A DNA stretch of 64,000 bases from an uncultured Clostridia bacterium. Its GTDB lineage: Bacteria > Bacillota > Clostridia > Oscillospirales > Acutalibacteraceae. Numbering within the stretch: position 1 is the first letter of the stretch; each line of letters starts with the position of its first letter. Under the pieces are notes generated by a model. The model was not told the DNA's origin and searched no databases. It was given only the letters and a program-made list of their open reading frames with translations. The position numbers were made by a program, and so were the translations under genes. Where the stretch lies: NCBI GenBank assembly GCA_944380885.1, contig CALWIZ010000001.1:1-64000 (forward strand), in the 5' to 3' direction. Below are positions 1 through 7,757 of this stretch, one piece after another.

Positions 1-104
1 AACGGGAGTTTTTGCTCGTTGCGTGAAGCTTTTCTATGATTTCGTGAGCTATCTTTTCATTTTAACTTTACAGTGCCCTTGAACAGGTTTTTAATATCTT
101 GCTG

Positions 105-149
105 TTGACTTTTAACCTTTAAGGTTATAAAATTAAATGTATCTATAAT
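105..149 (+). promoter_or_regulatory. weak candidate promoter for the first membrane-protein gene
   Basis: A perfect -10 hexamer TATAAT lies at 144-149 but has only a poor -35 at 17 bp. TTGACT at 105-110 has a TATAAA at 126-131, with a short 15-bp spacer. One of these probably drives the operon starting at 249. Nothing else is recognisable in bases 1-248. Confidence 0.35.
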
Positions 150-248
150 ATTTTTATGAGCTTGTATCCGGTTTAATGTGTATAAGTGTAGGAAAACTGT
201 ACTTTGTCCTATGCCTCACGCGTTTTACCGGCGGAACGGAGATCTGAA

Positions 249-1067
249 ATGAAATACGGCAAAATAATGCTTTTTTCCGGAATAGCCCTGGCGGTAAGTC
301 TTGTTATGAGACTGCTCCAGATAGTTTTTACCGTGGATACCGCCACGGGATTTTTCAAAACCGAATATACGGCGGCAGGATATTATCTTATGGTTATGAT
401 AGCGGTGATCTGCGCCGCTACGGCGTTTATATGTTTTACCTCCCATCGCTCACCCGCGCGTCCGCCGCATACTAATTCTTTTATGTCGGCGGCGTCCTTT
501 CTGATGGTGCCGGCTATATTTATCGAGCTTTACGCCGAATCCTTTTCCGGCACGGTAATGGTATGGCAGAACACTTTGCTTGTCCTTACCGGAATAGCCG
601 CAGCGGTTTATTTTATAGTTTTCGGATTTACCGCGTTTGCGGATATTAAGATGCCGCAGCTTCTGGCTGTGCTGCCCGCTGTTTATTTTATTATGAGAAT
701 AATCTGTTCGTTCACCTCAATATCCTCGCTCGCGCTTATAACCGATAATATTTTTCTTATCGCCGCTTACTGCGTCGCACTTGTTTTCTTTCTCTGCTTC
801 GGAAAGCTGTATAACGGAATAGTAACCGATAACAGCTTCCGCAAGCTGTTAGCTTCGGGAACCGTCGCCGCGATACTTTGTTTTACGCAGTCCGTACCTC
901 ATATAATAGTGAATATCGCCACCTCAAACGGCTATCAGCACACCTCTAACGCGGCGAATTACGCTCTGTTTATAACGGGAGTATTTATAACCGTTTTCAT
1001 TTTTTCGTATTTCTCTGCTTCAAACTGCACCGAAAAATCAGAAAGTACGCGCGGTGAACAAAAATGA
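249..1067 (+). CDS. polytopic membrane protein of unknown function
   Basis: Encodes about 272 residues with roughly seven or eight hydrophobic membrane-spanning stretches separated by short loops and a short charged C-terminus. No catalytic motif or family signature is recognised, so no function is assigned. ATG at 249 is preferred over the in-frame TTG at 204 because GGAGAT at 238-243 sits 5 bases before it, and the 15 extra residues would be a charged, non-hydrophobic extension. Its stop overlaps the start of trmB by 4 bases, so it is probably cotranscribed with the tRNA/rRNA methyltransferase pair, but the context does not reveal its job. Confidence 0.7.
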   Translation: MKYGKIMLFSGIALAVSLVMRLLQIVFTVDTATGFFKTEYTAAGYYLMVMIAVICAATAFICFTSHRSPARPPHTNSFMSAASFLMVPAIFIELYAESFSGTVMVWQNTLLVLTGIAAAVYFIVFGFTAFADIKMPQLLAVLPAVYFIMRIICSFTSISSLALITDNIFLIAAYCVALVFFLCFGKLYNGIVTDNSFRKLLASGTVAAILCFTQSVPHIIVNIATSNGYQHTSNAANYALFITGVFITVFIFSYFSASNCTEKSESTRGEQK

Positions 1068-1753
1068 GAATGCGGAAAAAGAAGTATCTTGAGCAGCGGC
1101 TTCAAAATGTGGGGGACATACTTTTTTCTGCTGAAACAGTGGACAAAAATTTCAAAACCGCAGTGCTCAGCAAGGAATATATAGATTTTGATAAATGGTT
1201 CGGCAGAAAAGCGCCGTATATGCTTGAAATCGGCTGCGGAAAGGGCGGATTTGCGGCGGAATATGCGCTTAAAAATCCCGACATTAACTTTATTGCTGTT
1301 GAAAAAGACGCGAACGTAATAGTTTCCGCCTGCGAGACCGCGAGGCTTGCGGGTATAAGAAATGTGCGCTTTATTAAGTCAAACGCCGAATACCTGCCGA
1401 AATACATAAGGGACGGCATTATAGAGCGGATATTTCTGAATTTTTCCTGTCCGTTTCCAAAAAACAAATACGCTTCCCACAGACTTACCCACAGGCGTTT
1501 TCTTGAAATTTACAAAGCGCTTATGGCGCCGGGAGCGGAAATACATCAGAAAACGGATAACGCCAAGTTTTTCGAGTTTTCGATAGAGCAGCTTACAGGT
1601 TTCGGATTTGCGCTTAAAAATGTCTCGCTTGACCTTCACGCGAGCGGATTTGAGGGCAATATAGAAACCGAATATGAGCGCAGGTTCGCCTCGCAGGGAC
1701 TGCCGATTTACCGGCTTGAGGCATATATGCGGGAGGAGCGGGAGAGTGACTGA
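1064..1753 (+). CDS. trmB: tRNA (guanine-N7-)-methyltransferase TrmB
   Basis: Predicted cytoplasmic SAM-dependent enzyme that makes m7G46 in the variable loop of tRNAs. The 229-residue length fits the family. Visible motifs are the Rossmann SAM-binding loop LEIGCGKGGFA near residue 56, an acidic VEKD at the end of strand 2, and the NFSCPFPKNKYASHRLTH region, which corresponds to the family NFSDPWPKKRHxxRRLTY. The usual D-P-W is C-P-F here, a modest divergence at a conserved spot. The C-terminal TEYERRF matches the family tail T-x-YExxF. It overlaps the upstream gene by 4 bases and rsmG by 8 bases. Confidence 0.9.
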   Translation: MRMRKKKYLEQRLQNVGDILFSAETVDKNFKTAVLSKEYIDFDKWFGRKAPYMLEIGCGKGGFAAEYALKNPDINFIAVEKDANVIVSACETARLAGIRNVRFIKSNAEYLPKYIRDGIIERIFLNFSCPFPKNKYASHRLTHRRFLEIYKALMAPGAEIHQKTDNAKFFEFSIEQLTGFGFALKNVSLDLHASGFEGNIETEYERRFASQGLPIYRLEAYMREERESD

Positions 1754-2465
1754 TTTTCATTTTGAAAAAATTGCGGATAAATGCGCCGGCTTTGGAGTTG
1801 TGCTTGACCGTGAAAAAACCGAGAAGCTGAATACATACGGAAATCTGCTGCTTGAATGGAACCAAAAAATGAACCTTACCGCCATAAAGGAGCCGGAAGA
1901 GGTGCTTTACAAGCATTTTTACGATTGTATTCTCTTTCTCAAAAATGTGAAGCTGCCGGAAAACGCGTCGCTTATCGATGTCGGTACGGGAGCCGGATTC
2001 CCGGGAATGGTGCTTAAAATCGTTCGTCCGGATATTCGGGTGACTTTGCTTGACAGTCTTAATAAAAGGCTTGTGTTTTTGAATGAGGTTATACGTCTTA
2101 CGGGAATGGAAAATGTGGTTACACTGCATATGAGAGCGGAGGACGCCGGAAAAAATCCGCTTTACCGTGAGAAATACGATGCTGCCTGCGCAAGGGCAGT
2201 GGCAGCTTTGCCGGTTCTGCTTGAATACTGTATGCCGTTTGTTAAAAAGAACGGCGTTTTCGCCGCCATGAAGGGTCCGTCAGCGGCAGATGAGGCGGCA
2301 GCCTCCGTAAACGCGCTTAAAGTGCTCGGAGGGGGCAAACCTGATATTATATGCGAAACTCTTACCGGAAATGAGCAGAGAGCCTTTGTAATTGTAAAAA
2401 AAATATCGCAAACCCCGACAAAATATCCGAGAAAACCCTCTGATATTTCAAAACAGCCGCTTTAA
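1746..2465 (+). CDS. rsmG: 16S rRNA (guanine527-N7)-methyltransferase RsmG
   Basis: SAM-dependent methyltransferase (GidB) that modifies G527 of 16S rRNA; loss in other bacteria gives low-level streptomycin resistance. The protein has the family N-terminal WNQKMNLTAI, the SAM site VGTGAGFPGMVLKI, and the C-terminal KYPRKPSDISKQPL typical of Firmicutes RsmG. The longer reading frame from 1674 lies inside trmB. GTG 1746 is chosen because it gives the usual ~239-residue protein starting TDFHFEKI and follows a GGAGGAGCGGGAG purine-rich ribosome site. The 8-base overlap with trmB implies translational coupling. A terminator begins at the stop codon. Confidence 0.93.
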   Translation: MTDFHFEKIADKCAGFGVVLDREKTEKLNTYGNLLLEWNQKMNLTAIKEPEEVLYKHFYDCILFLKNVKLPENASLIDVGTGAGFPGMVLKIVRPDIRVTLLDSLNKRLVFLNEVIRLTGMENVVTLHMRAEDAGKNPLYREKYDAACARAVAALPVLLEYCMPFVKKNGVFAAMKGPSAADEAAASVNALKVLGGGKPDIICETLTGNEQRAFVIVKKISQTPTKYPRKPSDISKQPL

Positions 2466-2480
2466 CGCGGCTGTTTTTGT
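2450..2480 (+). terminator. rho-independent terminator after rsmG
   Basis: AACAGCCGC and GCGGCTGTT form a perfect stem around a short ttta loop, followed by TTTTTGT. The stem overlaps the rsmG stop codon. Confidence 0.85.
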
Positions 2481-2513
2481 AATTTAAGGGCGAAAACGCA
2501 CGAGCGGTTTTTC

Positions 2514-2541
2514 TTTACAAACGGTGCCGAAGGTGTAATAT
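2514..2541 (+). promoter_or_regulatory. probable promoter of the parB/noc-like gene
   Basis: TTTACA (2514-2519), 16-bp spacer, TAATAT (2536-2541), about 35 bases before the start codon and just after the rsmG terminator. Confidence 0.45.
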
Positions 2542-2576
2542 TATAAGTGTAGCCGGAAGTATAAGGAGGAGCGCAG

Positions 2577-3410
2577 ATGATAGCCGACAAAAAACTTATA
2601 ATGCTAAAGCCGTCCGACATAAAAATGTCGCCCAATCAGCCGCGCAAGAGCTTTGACGAATATGAGCTCAAGCTGCTTGCGGACAGTATACAGGCAAACG
2701 GCATTATACAGCCGCTTGCGGTGAGAAAGCTGTCAGACGGGAAATATGAGCTGATAGCCGGAGAACGGAGACTCAGGGCGGCTGTAATGGCGGGACTCAG
2801 GCGCGTTCCCTGCGTTATACATAAAACCGACGATGAGACTTCGGCGCTTTATTCGGTAATAGAGAATCTTCAGCGCAGCAATCTTACCGTGTTTGAAGAA
2901 TCCGAGGGCATAAACCGGCTTATAACCGAATACGGTATGTCTCAGGCGGAGGCGGCGGCCCGGCTCGGAATAGCGCAGTCCACTTTGTCGAACAAATTAA
3001 GGCTTTTAAAGCTGGACGGTGAAATACAAGCGCGCATAGTTTCCGCGAGACTTACCGAACGGCACGCCCGCGCGCTTTTAAGGCTGCCCGAGCGTCTGCG
3101 CGGTGAGGCGCTTGACTGCATAATCGCCGAAGGTCTTACCCTTGCCCAGACAGAGGAGTATATTACATCACTCCTCAATCCGCCCGAAGAGCAGCCTCAC
3201 TCAGAGCCGGAAGAACCGGTAAGAAAAGTGTTAATAGGCGATTTGAGGCTTTTCTCAAACAGTCTTTCAAAGCTGCTTACAACCTTGCAGAACGCCGGAA
3301 TAAAGGCAAGTTCACGTAAATACGAGACTGAAAAATATATTGAATATAAGGTCAGGATACCGAAGAAGGATTCGGAGCCCGACCGCTGCACACAGTTAAA
3401 AATCTGTTAG
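2577..3410 (+). CDS. ParB/Spo0J/Noc family CTP-dependent DNA-binding protein
   Basis: 277 residues with the full ParB layout. The N-terminal nuclease-like CTP-binding domain has IKMSPNQPRK, AGERRLRAA (GxxRxxA motif) and ENLQRSNLT (ENxxR motif). The helix-turn-helix SQAEAAARLGIAQSTLSNKLRL follows around residues 125-150, and a short C-terminal dimerisation segment ends the protein. Family members load at parS and slide as CTP-bound clamps in chromosome segregation (ParB) or nucleoid occlusion (Noc). Position after rsmG matches Noc in Bacillus-type chromosomes, and no parA/soj gene follows, which leans to a Noc-like role. I cannot separate the two by sequence alone, so no symbol is given. ATG follows AAGGAGGAG. 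It is probably monocistronic, since a terminator follows. Confidence 0.85.
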   Translation: MIADKKLIMLKPSDIKMSPNQPRKSFDEYELKLLADSIQANGIIQPLAVRKLSDGKYELIAGERRLRAAVMAGLRRVPCVIHKTDDETSALYSVIENLQRSNLTVFEESEGINRLITEYGMSQAEAAARLGIAQSTLSNKLRLLKLDGEIQARIVSARLTERHARALLRLPERLRGEALDCIIAEGLTLAQTEEYITSLLNPPEEQPHSEPEEPVRKVLIGDLRLFSNSLSKLLTTLQNAGIKASSRKYETEKYIEYKVRIPKKDSEPDRCTQLKIC

Positions 3411-3490
3411 ACAGGGACATTTTGTGCCTCCCCTGTGCGAAAGCTCTGCCTGACGGTTTTTAAATAACCACCATATTCATCCCCATACGC

Positions 3491-3528
3491 AAAAGGGCCG
3501 TGCCGCGTAATGCGGCGCGGCCTTTTTG
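3491..3528 (+). terminator. rho-independent terminator after the parB/noc-like gene
   Basis: GGCCGTGCCGC pairs with GCGGCGCGGCC (one G-T wobble) around a gtaat loop, followed by TTTTTGCC. Bases 3411-3490 hold no other recognisable element. Confidence 0.85.
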
Positions 3529-3566
3529 CCGCATTAAAAATATTTTGTCGGCAGGCATTATAATTG

Positions 3567-3595
3567 TTGATATTTTAAGCGGGTTTAAGTATAAT
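3567..3595 (+). promoter_or_regulatory. murD operon promoter
   Basis: TTGATA (3567-3572), 17-bp spacer, perfect TATAAT (3590-3595). It lies ~87 bases before the murD start. The spacer begins TTTTAAG, a feature shared with other promoters in this window. Confidence 0.7.
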
Positions 3596-3681
3596 AAAAT
3601 AGATAGACTGCGCGCTAAGCGTTAAAGCCGGCGGAAAGTTTGAAAATCATCCGCCGCCTGATATGACAGGAGGCAATAAAA

Positions 3682-5061
3682 TTGGATTGCAAACAGTTTT
3701 TTGAACAGATAAAGGGAAAGAAAATAGCGATGTGCGGAATAGGAGTGAGCAATACTCCGCTTATAAAGAATTTTTTAGGCAAGGGCGCATATGTTTACGC
3801 CTGCGACCGCAGAAGCCGCGCGCAGATAGGAAGCATAGCCGACGAGCTTGAGGCGGCAGGAGCGGAGCTGCGGCTCGGCGACGGATATCTTGACAATTTA
3901 GAGGTTGATATTATATTCCGCACTCCGGGTATGAACTTTAATCTGCCTGAACTTGAGGCGGCGCGCAAAAAGGGAATAGCCGTTACAAGCGAGATGGAGG
4001 TGTTTTTTGACCTTTGTCCGGCGACTATTTTTGCGGTGACCGGCTCTGACGGCAAGACCACAACCACAACCCTTATAGCCAAAATGCTTGAGGCGGAGGG
4101 GAAAAATGTATATCTCGGCGGCAACATCGGAAAGCCGCTGCTGCCCGAAATAGAAAATATAACGGCGGACGATTTTGTGGTGGCGGAGCTTTCGTCGTTC
4201 CAGCTTATCTCAATGAGAAAAAGCCCTGACGTGGCGGTGGTGACAAATGTCGCGCCTAATCATCTTGATATACACAAGGATATGGACGAATACGTCGAGG
4301 CAAAGAAAAATATACTTCTGCACCAGAACGCCTTTTCACGCACGGTATTAAACCGTGATAATGAGATAACAAGAGGCTTCAGGAAATACGTAAGGGGTCA
4401 GGCGCTTTCCTTCAGTATGGAAACTCCGCTTAAAAACGGCGCGTGGTACGATACCGACGGGTATATCCATATGGCGTACCGCGGAATAGACGTTCCTATT
4501 ATGCACAGAAGCGAAATCGCGGTTTTGGGCGACCATAACGTGGAAAACTACCTTGCCGCGATAGCCGCTGTGTGGGGTTATGTCGGAATGGACGCGATAA
4601 AACAGGTCGCGCGCGAGTTCAAGGGCGTTGAGCACAGAATAGAGTTTGTAAGAGAGCTTGACGGAGTTAAATATTATAATGATTCCATAGCTTCAAGTCC
4701 CACAAGGACGATTGCCGGACTCAAAGCGTTTGACAGGAAGGTGCTGCTTATCGCCGGAGGATATGACAAGCATATCCCGTTCGATCCGCTTATGCCGTAT
4801 ATAGTGGATAAGGTTAAAAGGCTGTATCTCTGCGGCGACACCGCGCAGAAGATAGAGGATTGCCTAAAGGCGTATAAGGATTATAACGGAGAACCTGAAA
4901 TAGTAAGGGTGAAAAATATTGACGAGGCGGTAGCCGCCGCCCATAAGGACGCTGTCCCGGGCGATATAGTAACATTGAGCCCCGCCTGCGCGAGCTTTGA
5001 CGCTTTCCCGAATTTTGTGGCGCGCGGAAAATATTTTAAGGAACTGGTAAATAAGCTGTAA
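3682..5061 (+). CDS. murD: UDP-N-acetylmuramoylalanine--D-glutamate ligase MurD
   Basis: Cytoplasmic ATP-dependent Mur ligase that adds D-glutamate to UDP-MurNAc-L-Ala in peptidoglycan precursor synthesis. 459 residues with the three Mur domains: an N-terminal Rossmann UDP-binding domain (KKIAMCGIGVSNTPLI), a central ATPase domain with the P-loop GSDGKTTTTTLI near residue 118, and a C-terminal domain with the NDSIASSPTRT and GGYDKHIP motifs typical of Firmicutes MurD. The TTG start at 3682 is supported by AGGAGG 8 bases upstream. The gene has its own promoter and heads a run of tightly coupled genes, the next start overlapping its stop by one base. Confidence 0.93.
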   Translation: MDCKQFFEQIKGKKIAMCGIGVSNTPLIKNFLGKGAYVYACDRRSRAQIGSIADELEAAGAELRLGDGYLDNLEVDIIFRTPGMNFNLPELEAARKKGIAVTSEMEVFFDLCPATIFAVTGSDGKTTTTTLIAKMLEAEGKNVYLGGNIGKPLLPEIENITADDFVVAELSSFQLISMRKSPDVAVVTNVAPNHLDIHKDMDEYVEAKKNILLHQNAFSRTVLNRDNEITRGFRKYVRGQALSFSMETPLKNGAWYDTDGYIHMAYRGIDVPIMHRSEIAVLGDHNVENYLAAIAAVWGYVGMDAIKQVAREFKGVEHRIEFVRELDGVKYYNDSIASSPTRTIAGLKAFDRKVLLIAGGYDKHIPFDPLMPYIVDKVKRLYLCGDTAQKIEDCLKAYKDYNGEPEIVRVKNIDEAVAAAHKDAVPGDIVTLSPACASFDAFPNFVARGKYFKELVNKL

Positions 5062-6074
5062 TGGATATCAAGAAGATTTTGTTTGAGCTGTCGTGCAGAG
5101 ACGCGCTCGGCAGTGTAAATGACGCGGCGGTTTACGCCGGTGAGCTGTTAAGCCGCTTTACGGAAATCAAAAAACTCGGCAATATGAGCGTAGCGGCGGT
5201 TTTTAAGGGCAAAAACGATTACACCCTGCTTTTTGACGCCCATATCGACCAGATAGGTATGATTGTTACCGACGTTGATGACGGCGGTTTTCTGACCGTG
5301 GCCAATTCCGGCGGCATAGATATAAGGTCGCTTCCGGCGCGCGCGGTAACGGTGCACGGAAAGGAGAAAATACCGGCCGTTTTCTGCGCTACGCCGCCGC
5401 ATCTTTCGTCCGGCGAGACAGAGTATAACGATATTTCAAAAATCAAGCTGGATACGGGGCTCGGAGAAAAAGCGTCGGAAATCGTTTCGGTCGGCGATTA
5501 TGTGACCTTCAGCGCTGAACCCGTGGAGCTTATGGGTGATACCGTAACGGGCAGGTCGTTTGACGACCGTGCCGGAGCCGCCTGCCTTATAGAGCTTGCG
5601 GGCAGGCTTTCGGGAAAGGAATTGCCCTGCAATGTAATAATACTTTTAAGCGACGCTGAGGAGCTCGGTATGCGGGGCGCCGTTACGGCGGCGTTTGAGC
5701 TGTCGCCGGATGAAGCGGTGGCGGTTGACGTAAGCTTCGGGGACGGACCGGGAATATCGGACGAGGAATGCGGGAAGCTGGGCGGCGGCGCCATGATAGG
5801 AGTTTCACCTGTGCTTGACCGGGCTCTTTCGGACAGACTTATAAATATCGCGGAAGAAAACGGTATAAAGTATCAGACAGAGATAATGGGCGGCAGAACA
5901 GGCACTGATGCCGATGTGATAGCCGTATCGCGCGGGGGAGTAAAGACCTGTACTGTATCTATACCGCTTCGCAATATGCACACTGAGGCGGAAGTATTAA
6001 GGCTTTGCGACCTTGAGTCGGTGTGCAGTCTGCTTGAAAAATACGCTTTGTCGGGAGGGCTTGCCGGTGTTTGA
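5061..6074 (+). CDS. M42 family metallo-aminopeptidase (first of a tandem pair)
   Basis: Predicted cytosolic dinuclear-zinc aminopeptidase/glutamyl-aminopeptidase-like enzyme of family M42, 337 residues. Metal-binding and catalytic elements are present: DAHIDQIG, SFDDRAGA, the catalytic-glutamate region SDAEELGMRGA (family consensus xxQEEVGxRGA, so Gln is Ala here), an aspartate in VDVSFGD, and the late histidine in RNMHTEAE. The insertion domain lies around residues 70-165. The ATG overlaps the murD TAA by one base. M42 enzymes form large tetrahedral assemblies that degrade peptides; substrate cannot be told from sequence. It is less canonical than the following paralogue. Confidence 0.85.
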   Translation: MDIKKILFELSCRDALGSVNDAAVYAGELLSRFTEIKKLGNMSVAAVFKGKNDYTLLFDAHIDQIGMIVTDVDDGGFLTVANSGGIDIRSLPARAVTVHGKEKIPAVFCATPPHLSSGETEYNDISKIKLDTGLGEKASEIVSVGDYVTFSAEPVELMGDTVTGRSFDDRAGAACLIELAGRLSGKELPCNVIILLSDAEELGMRGAVTAAFELSPDEAVAVDVSFGDGPGISDEECGKLGGGAMIGVSPVLDRALSDRLINIAEENGIKYQTEIMGGRTGTDADVIAVSRGGVKTCTVSIPLRNMHTEAEVLRLCDLESVCSLLEKYALSGGLAGV

Positions 6075-7074
6075 TATGTTAAGGGAGCTGACAGCGCTTG
6101 ACGGCGTGTCGGGCGATGAAAAGGCGGTAAGCGATTATATAATCTCAAAAATAGAGGGCTTCTGCGAGTATAAAACCGACCCGCTCGGAAATATAATAGC
6201 CTTTAAAAAGGGCAGAAACCGCTCGGTCAAAAAACTGCTGGTTGACGCTCATACCGACGAGGTGGGGCTCATAATAACCGCTGTTACGTCGGACGGTTTT
6301 CTGAAATTCTCCGCGGTCGGGGGAATAGATACCTCAGTGCTTATGTTCAGACGGGTGCGAATAGGTGAAATTAACGGCGTTATTTCGGGAAAACCCGTAC
6401 ACCTGCTGTCCGGTGACGAAAAGAAAAAGCTGCCGAAAGCGGACAGCCTTTATATAGATATAGGAGCGTCGTCAAAAGAAGAGGCACTCGGTTTGGTGCG
6501 GCTCGGAGACAGGGCGGTAATAACCGGCGAATACACCGAAATGGGCGGAAAGATAAAGGCAAAGGCGATAGACGACCGTGCCGGCTGCGCTATACTCATT
6601 TCCCTTATCAGAAGCGAGAGCGAGTATGATTTTTACGCTTCTTTTACGGTGCAGGAGGAAGTAGGATTAAGAGGAGCCAAAGCAGCGGCATTTACCGTGG
6701 CGCCCGATTCCGCCATAGCGCTTGAGGCTACCACTGCTGCGGATATTGCCGGCGCTGCCGATTCTCAAAAGGTCTGCTGTCTCGGTGAAGGCCCCGCTGT
6801 CTCGTTTATGGACAGGGCGACGGTTTATGACAGGGCATATTACAGCGCGGCGCTTGACAGCGGCATTAAATGCCAGCCTAAAGCGGCGGTCGCCGGCGGC
6901 AACAATTCCGGCAGTCTGCATTTAAGCAGGGGCGGAGTAAGAACACTTGCAATATCGGTGCCGTGCAGATATATTCATTCACCCTCCTGCGTTGCCGACA
7001 GGGAGGATATAGAAAACGCAGGGAGACTTGCCGTTTATATGATAAACGGTATATGCTCGGGTAATATCGAATGA
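6067..7074 (+). CDS. M42 family metallo-aminopeptidase (second of a tandem pair)
   Basis: 335 residues starting at GTG 6067, with GGAGG at 6054-6058 placed 8 bases upstream; ATG 6076 is a possible alternative start. Family M42 elements seen in order are ALDGVSGDE, VDAHTDEVG, AIDDRAGC, TVQEEVGLRGA with the catalytic glutamate, LEATTAAD, and CRYIHSP with the last metal histidine. The motifs are closer to consensus than in the upstream paralogue, so this copy is the safer active peptidase. It overlaps that gene by 8 bases and the next by 4, so the pair is translated together and may co-assemble; that last point is inference. Confidence 0.87.
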   Translation: MFDMLRELTALDGVSGDEKAVSDYIISKIEGFCEYKTDPLGNIIAFKKGRNRSVKKLLVDAHTDEVGLIITAVTSDGFLKFSAVGGIDTSVLMFRRVRIGEINGVISGKPVHLLSGDEKKKLPKADSLYIDIGASSKEEALGLVRLGDRAVITGEYTEMGGKIKAKAIDDRAGCAILISLIRSESEYDFYASFTVQEEVGLRGAKAAAFTVAPDSAIALEATTAADIAGAADSQKVCCLGEGPAVSFMDRATVYDRAYYSAALDSGIKCQPKAAVAGGNNSGSLHLSRGGVRTLAISVPCRYIHSPSCVADREDIENAGRLAVYMINGICSGNIE

Positions 7075-7757
7075 TAGCGCTGTCGGGCAGTCTGCCGGAG
7101 ATTACACAGCCTGCCGCTGAATATATCAGGATAAAGTGCCTTTTTGACTCATATAAGGACGATAGGAACACTTATTTCTGGATACAGGACGGGGGAAAAG
7201 CGGTAATTTCACTCGCTGACGGCGATATGACGGTTTACAGGACCGGGGAAGACACGGACGAGCTGTCGGAATTTATAAATATGGTGTCGCCCCGCAGTAT
7301 TTTTACGTCGCTTGAAACATTTAAAGCGGTGGGAATCGCTCCGGTAAAAACGGTGAACGTAATGTGCCGGATATCGGACGTGCGGGAAGAAACGGCGGGG
7401 GACACCGTTTCAAGCAAAGAGCTTTACGGAATTTTAAGCGCAGGAGGCTTTGATATGCCGGATTATCCGCCCTTCGCAGTGGATTTTTGCCGGAGACACA
7501 ACCGCGGATACGCGGATTATTTTGCGGTAAAGGACAAATGCGCGGCGGTTTCCTTTCATTCGGGGAATTATGCGGTAATAAACGGCATAGTAAGCCTTGA
7601 AAAAGGAATGGGCGGCGCGGCGCTTACCGCGATACTGGGGAAAAACACAGGCAGGACGGTGCTTGCCTGCTGTGAGGACAACATAACGGGATTTTACGAA
7701 AAATACGGATTTTACAGGCTTAACAGGGCGGGATACTGGTGGAAAAATCAAACATAA
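7071..7757 (+). CDS. GNAT-like acetyltransferase of unknown substrate
   Basis: 228 residues. The C-terminal part has a GNAT-style ending, SLEKGMGGAALTAIL followed by a strand VLACCEDNITGFYEKYGFYRL, where NxxxxxFYxKxGF is the usual acetyl-CoA-fold signature. The N-terminal ~100 residues are not recognised and could be a divergent second GNAT-like half. No substrate can be named. Its ATG overlaps the M42 stop (ATGA) and its 3' end overlaps the following PLP-enzyme start by 19 bases, so it is part of the murD operon. Confidence 0.6.
   Translation: MIALSGSLPEITQPAAEYIRIKCLFDSYKDDRNTYFWIQDGGKAVISLADGDMTVYRTGEDTDELSEFINMVSPRSIFTSLETFKAVGIAPVKTVNVMCRISDVREETAGDTVSSKELYGILSAGGFDMPDYPPFAVDFCRRHNRGYADYFAVKDKCAAVSFHSGNYAVINGIVSLEKGMGGAALTAILGKNTGRTVLACCEDNITGFYEKYGFYRLNRAGYWWKNQT

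Noticed and set aside
1674..1745. Longer RsmG start
   Set aside because: Would lie inside trmB and add residues not found in the family; GTG 1746 has a strong ribosome site.
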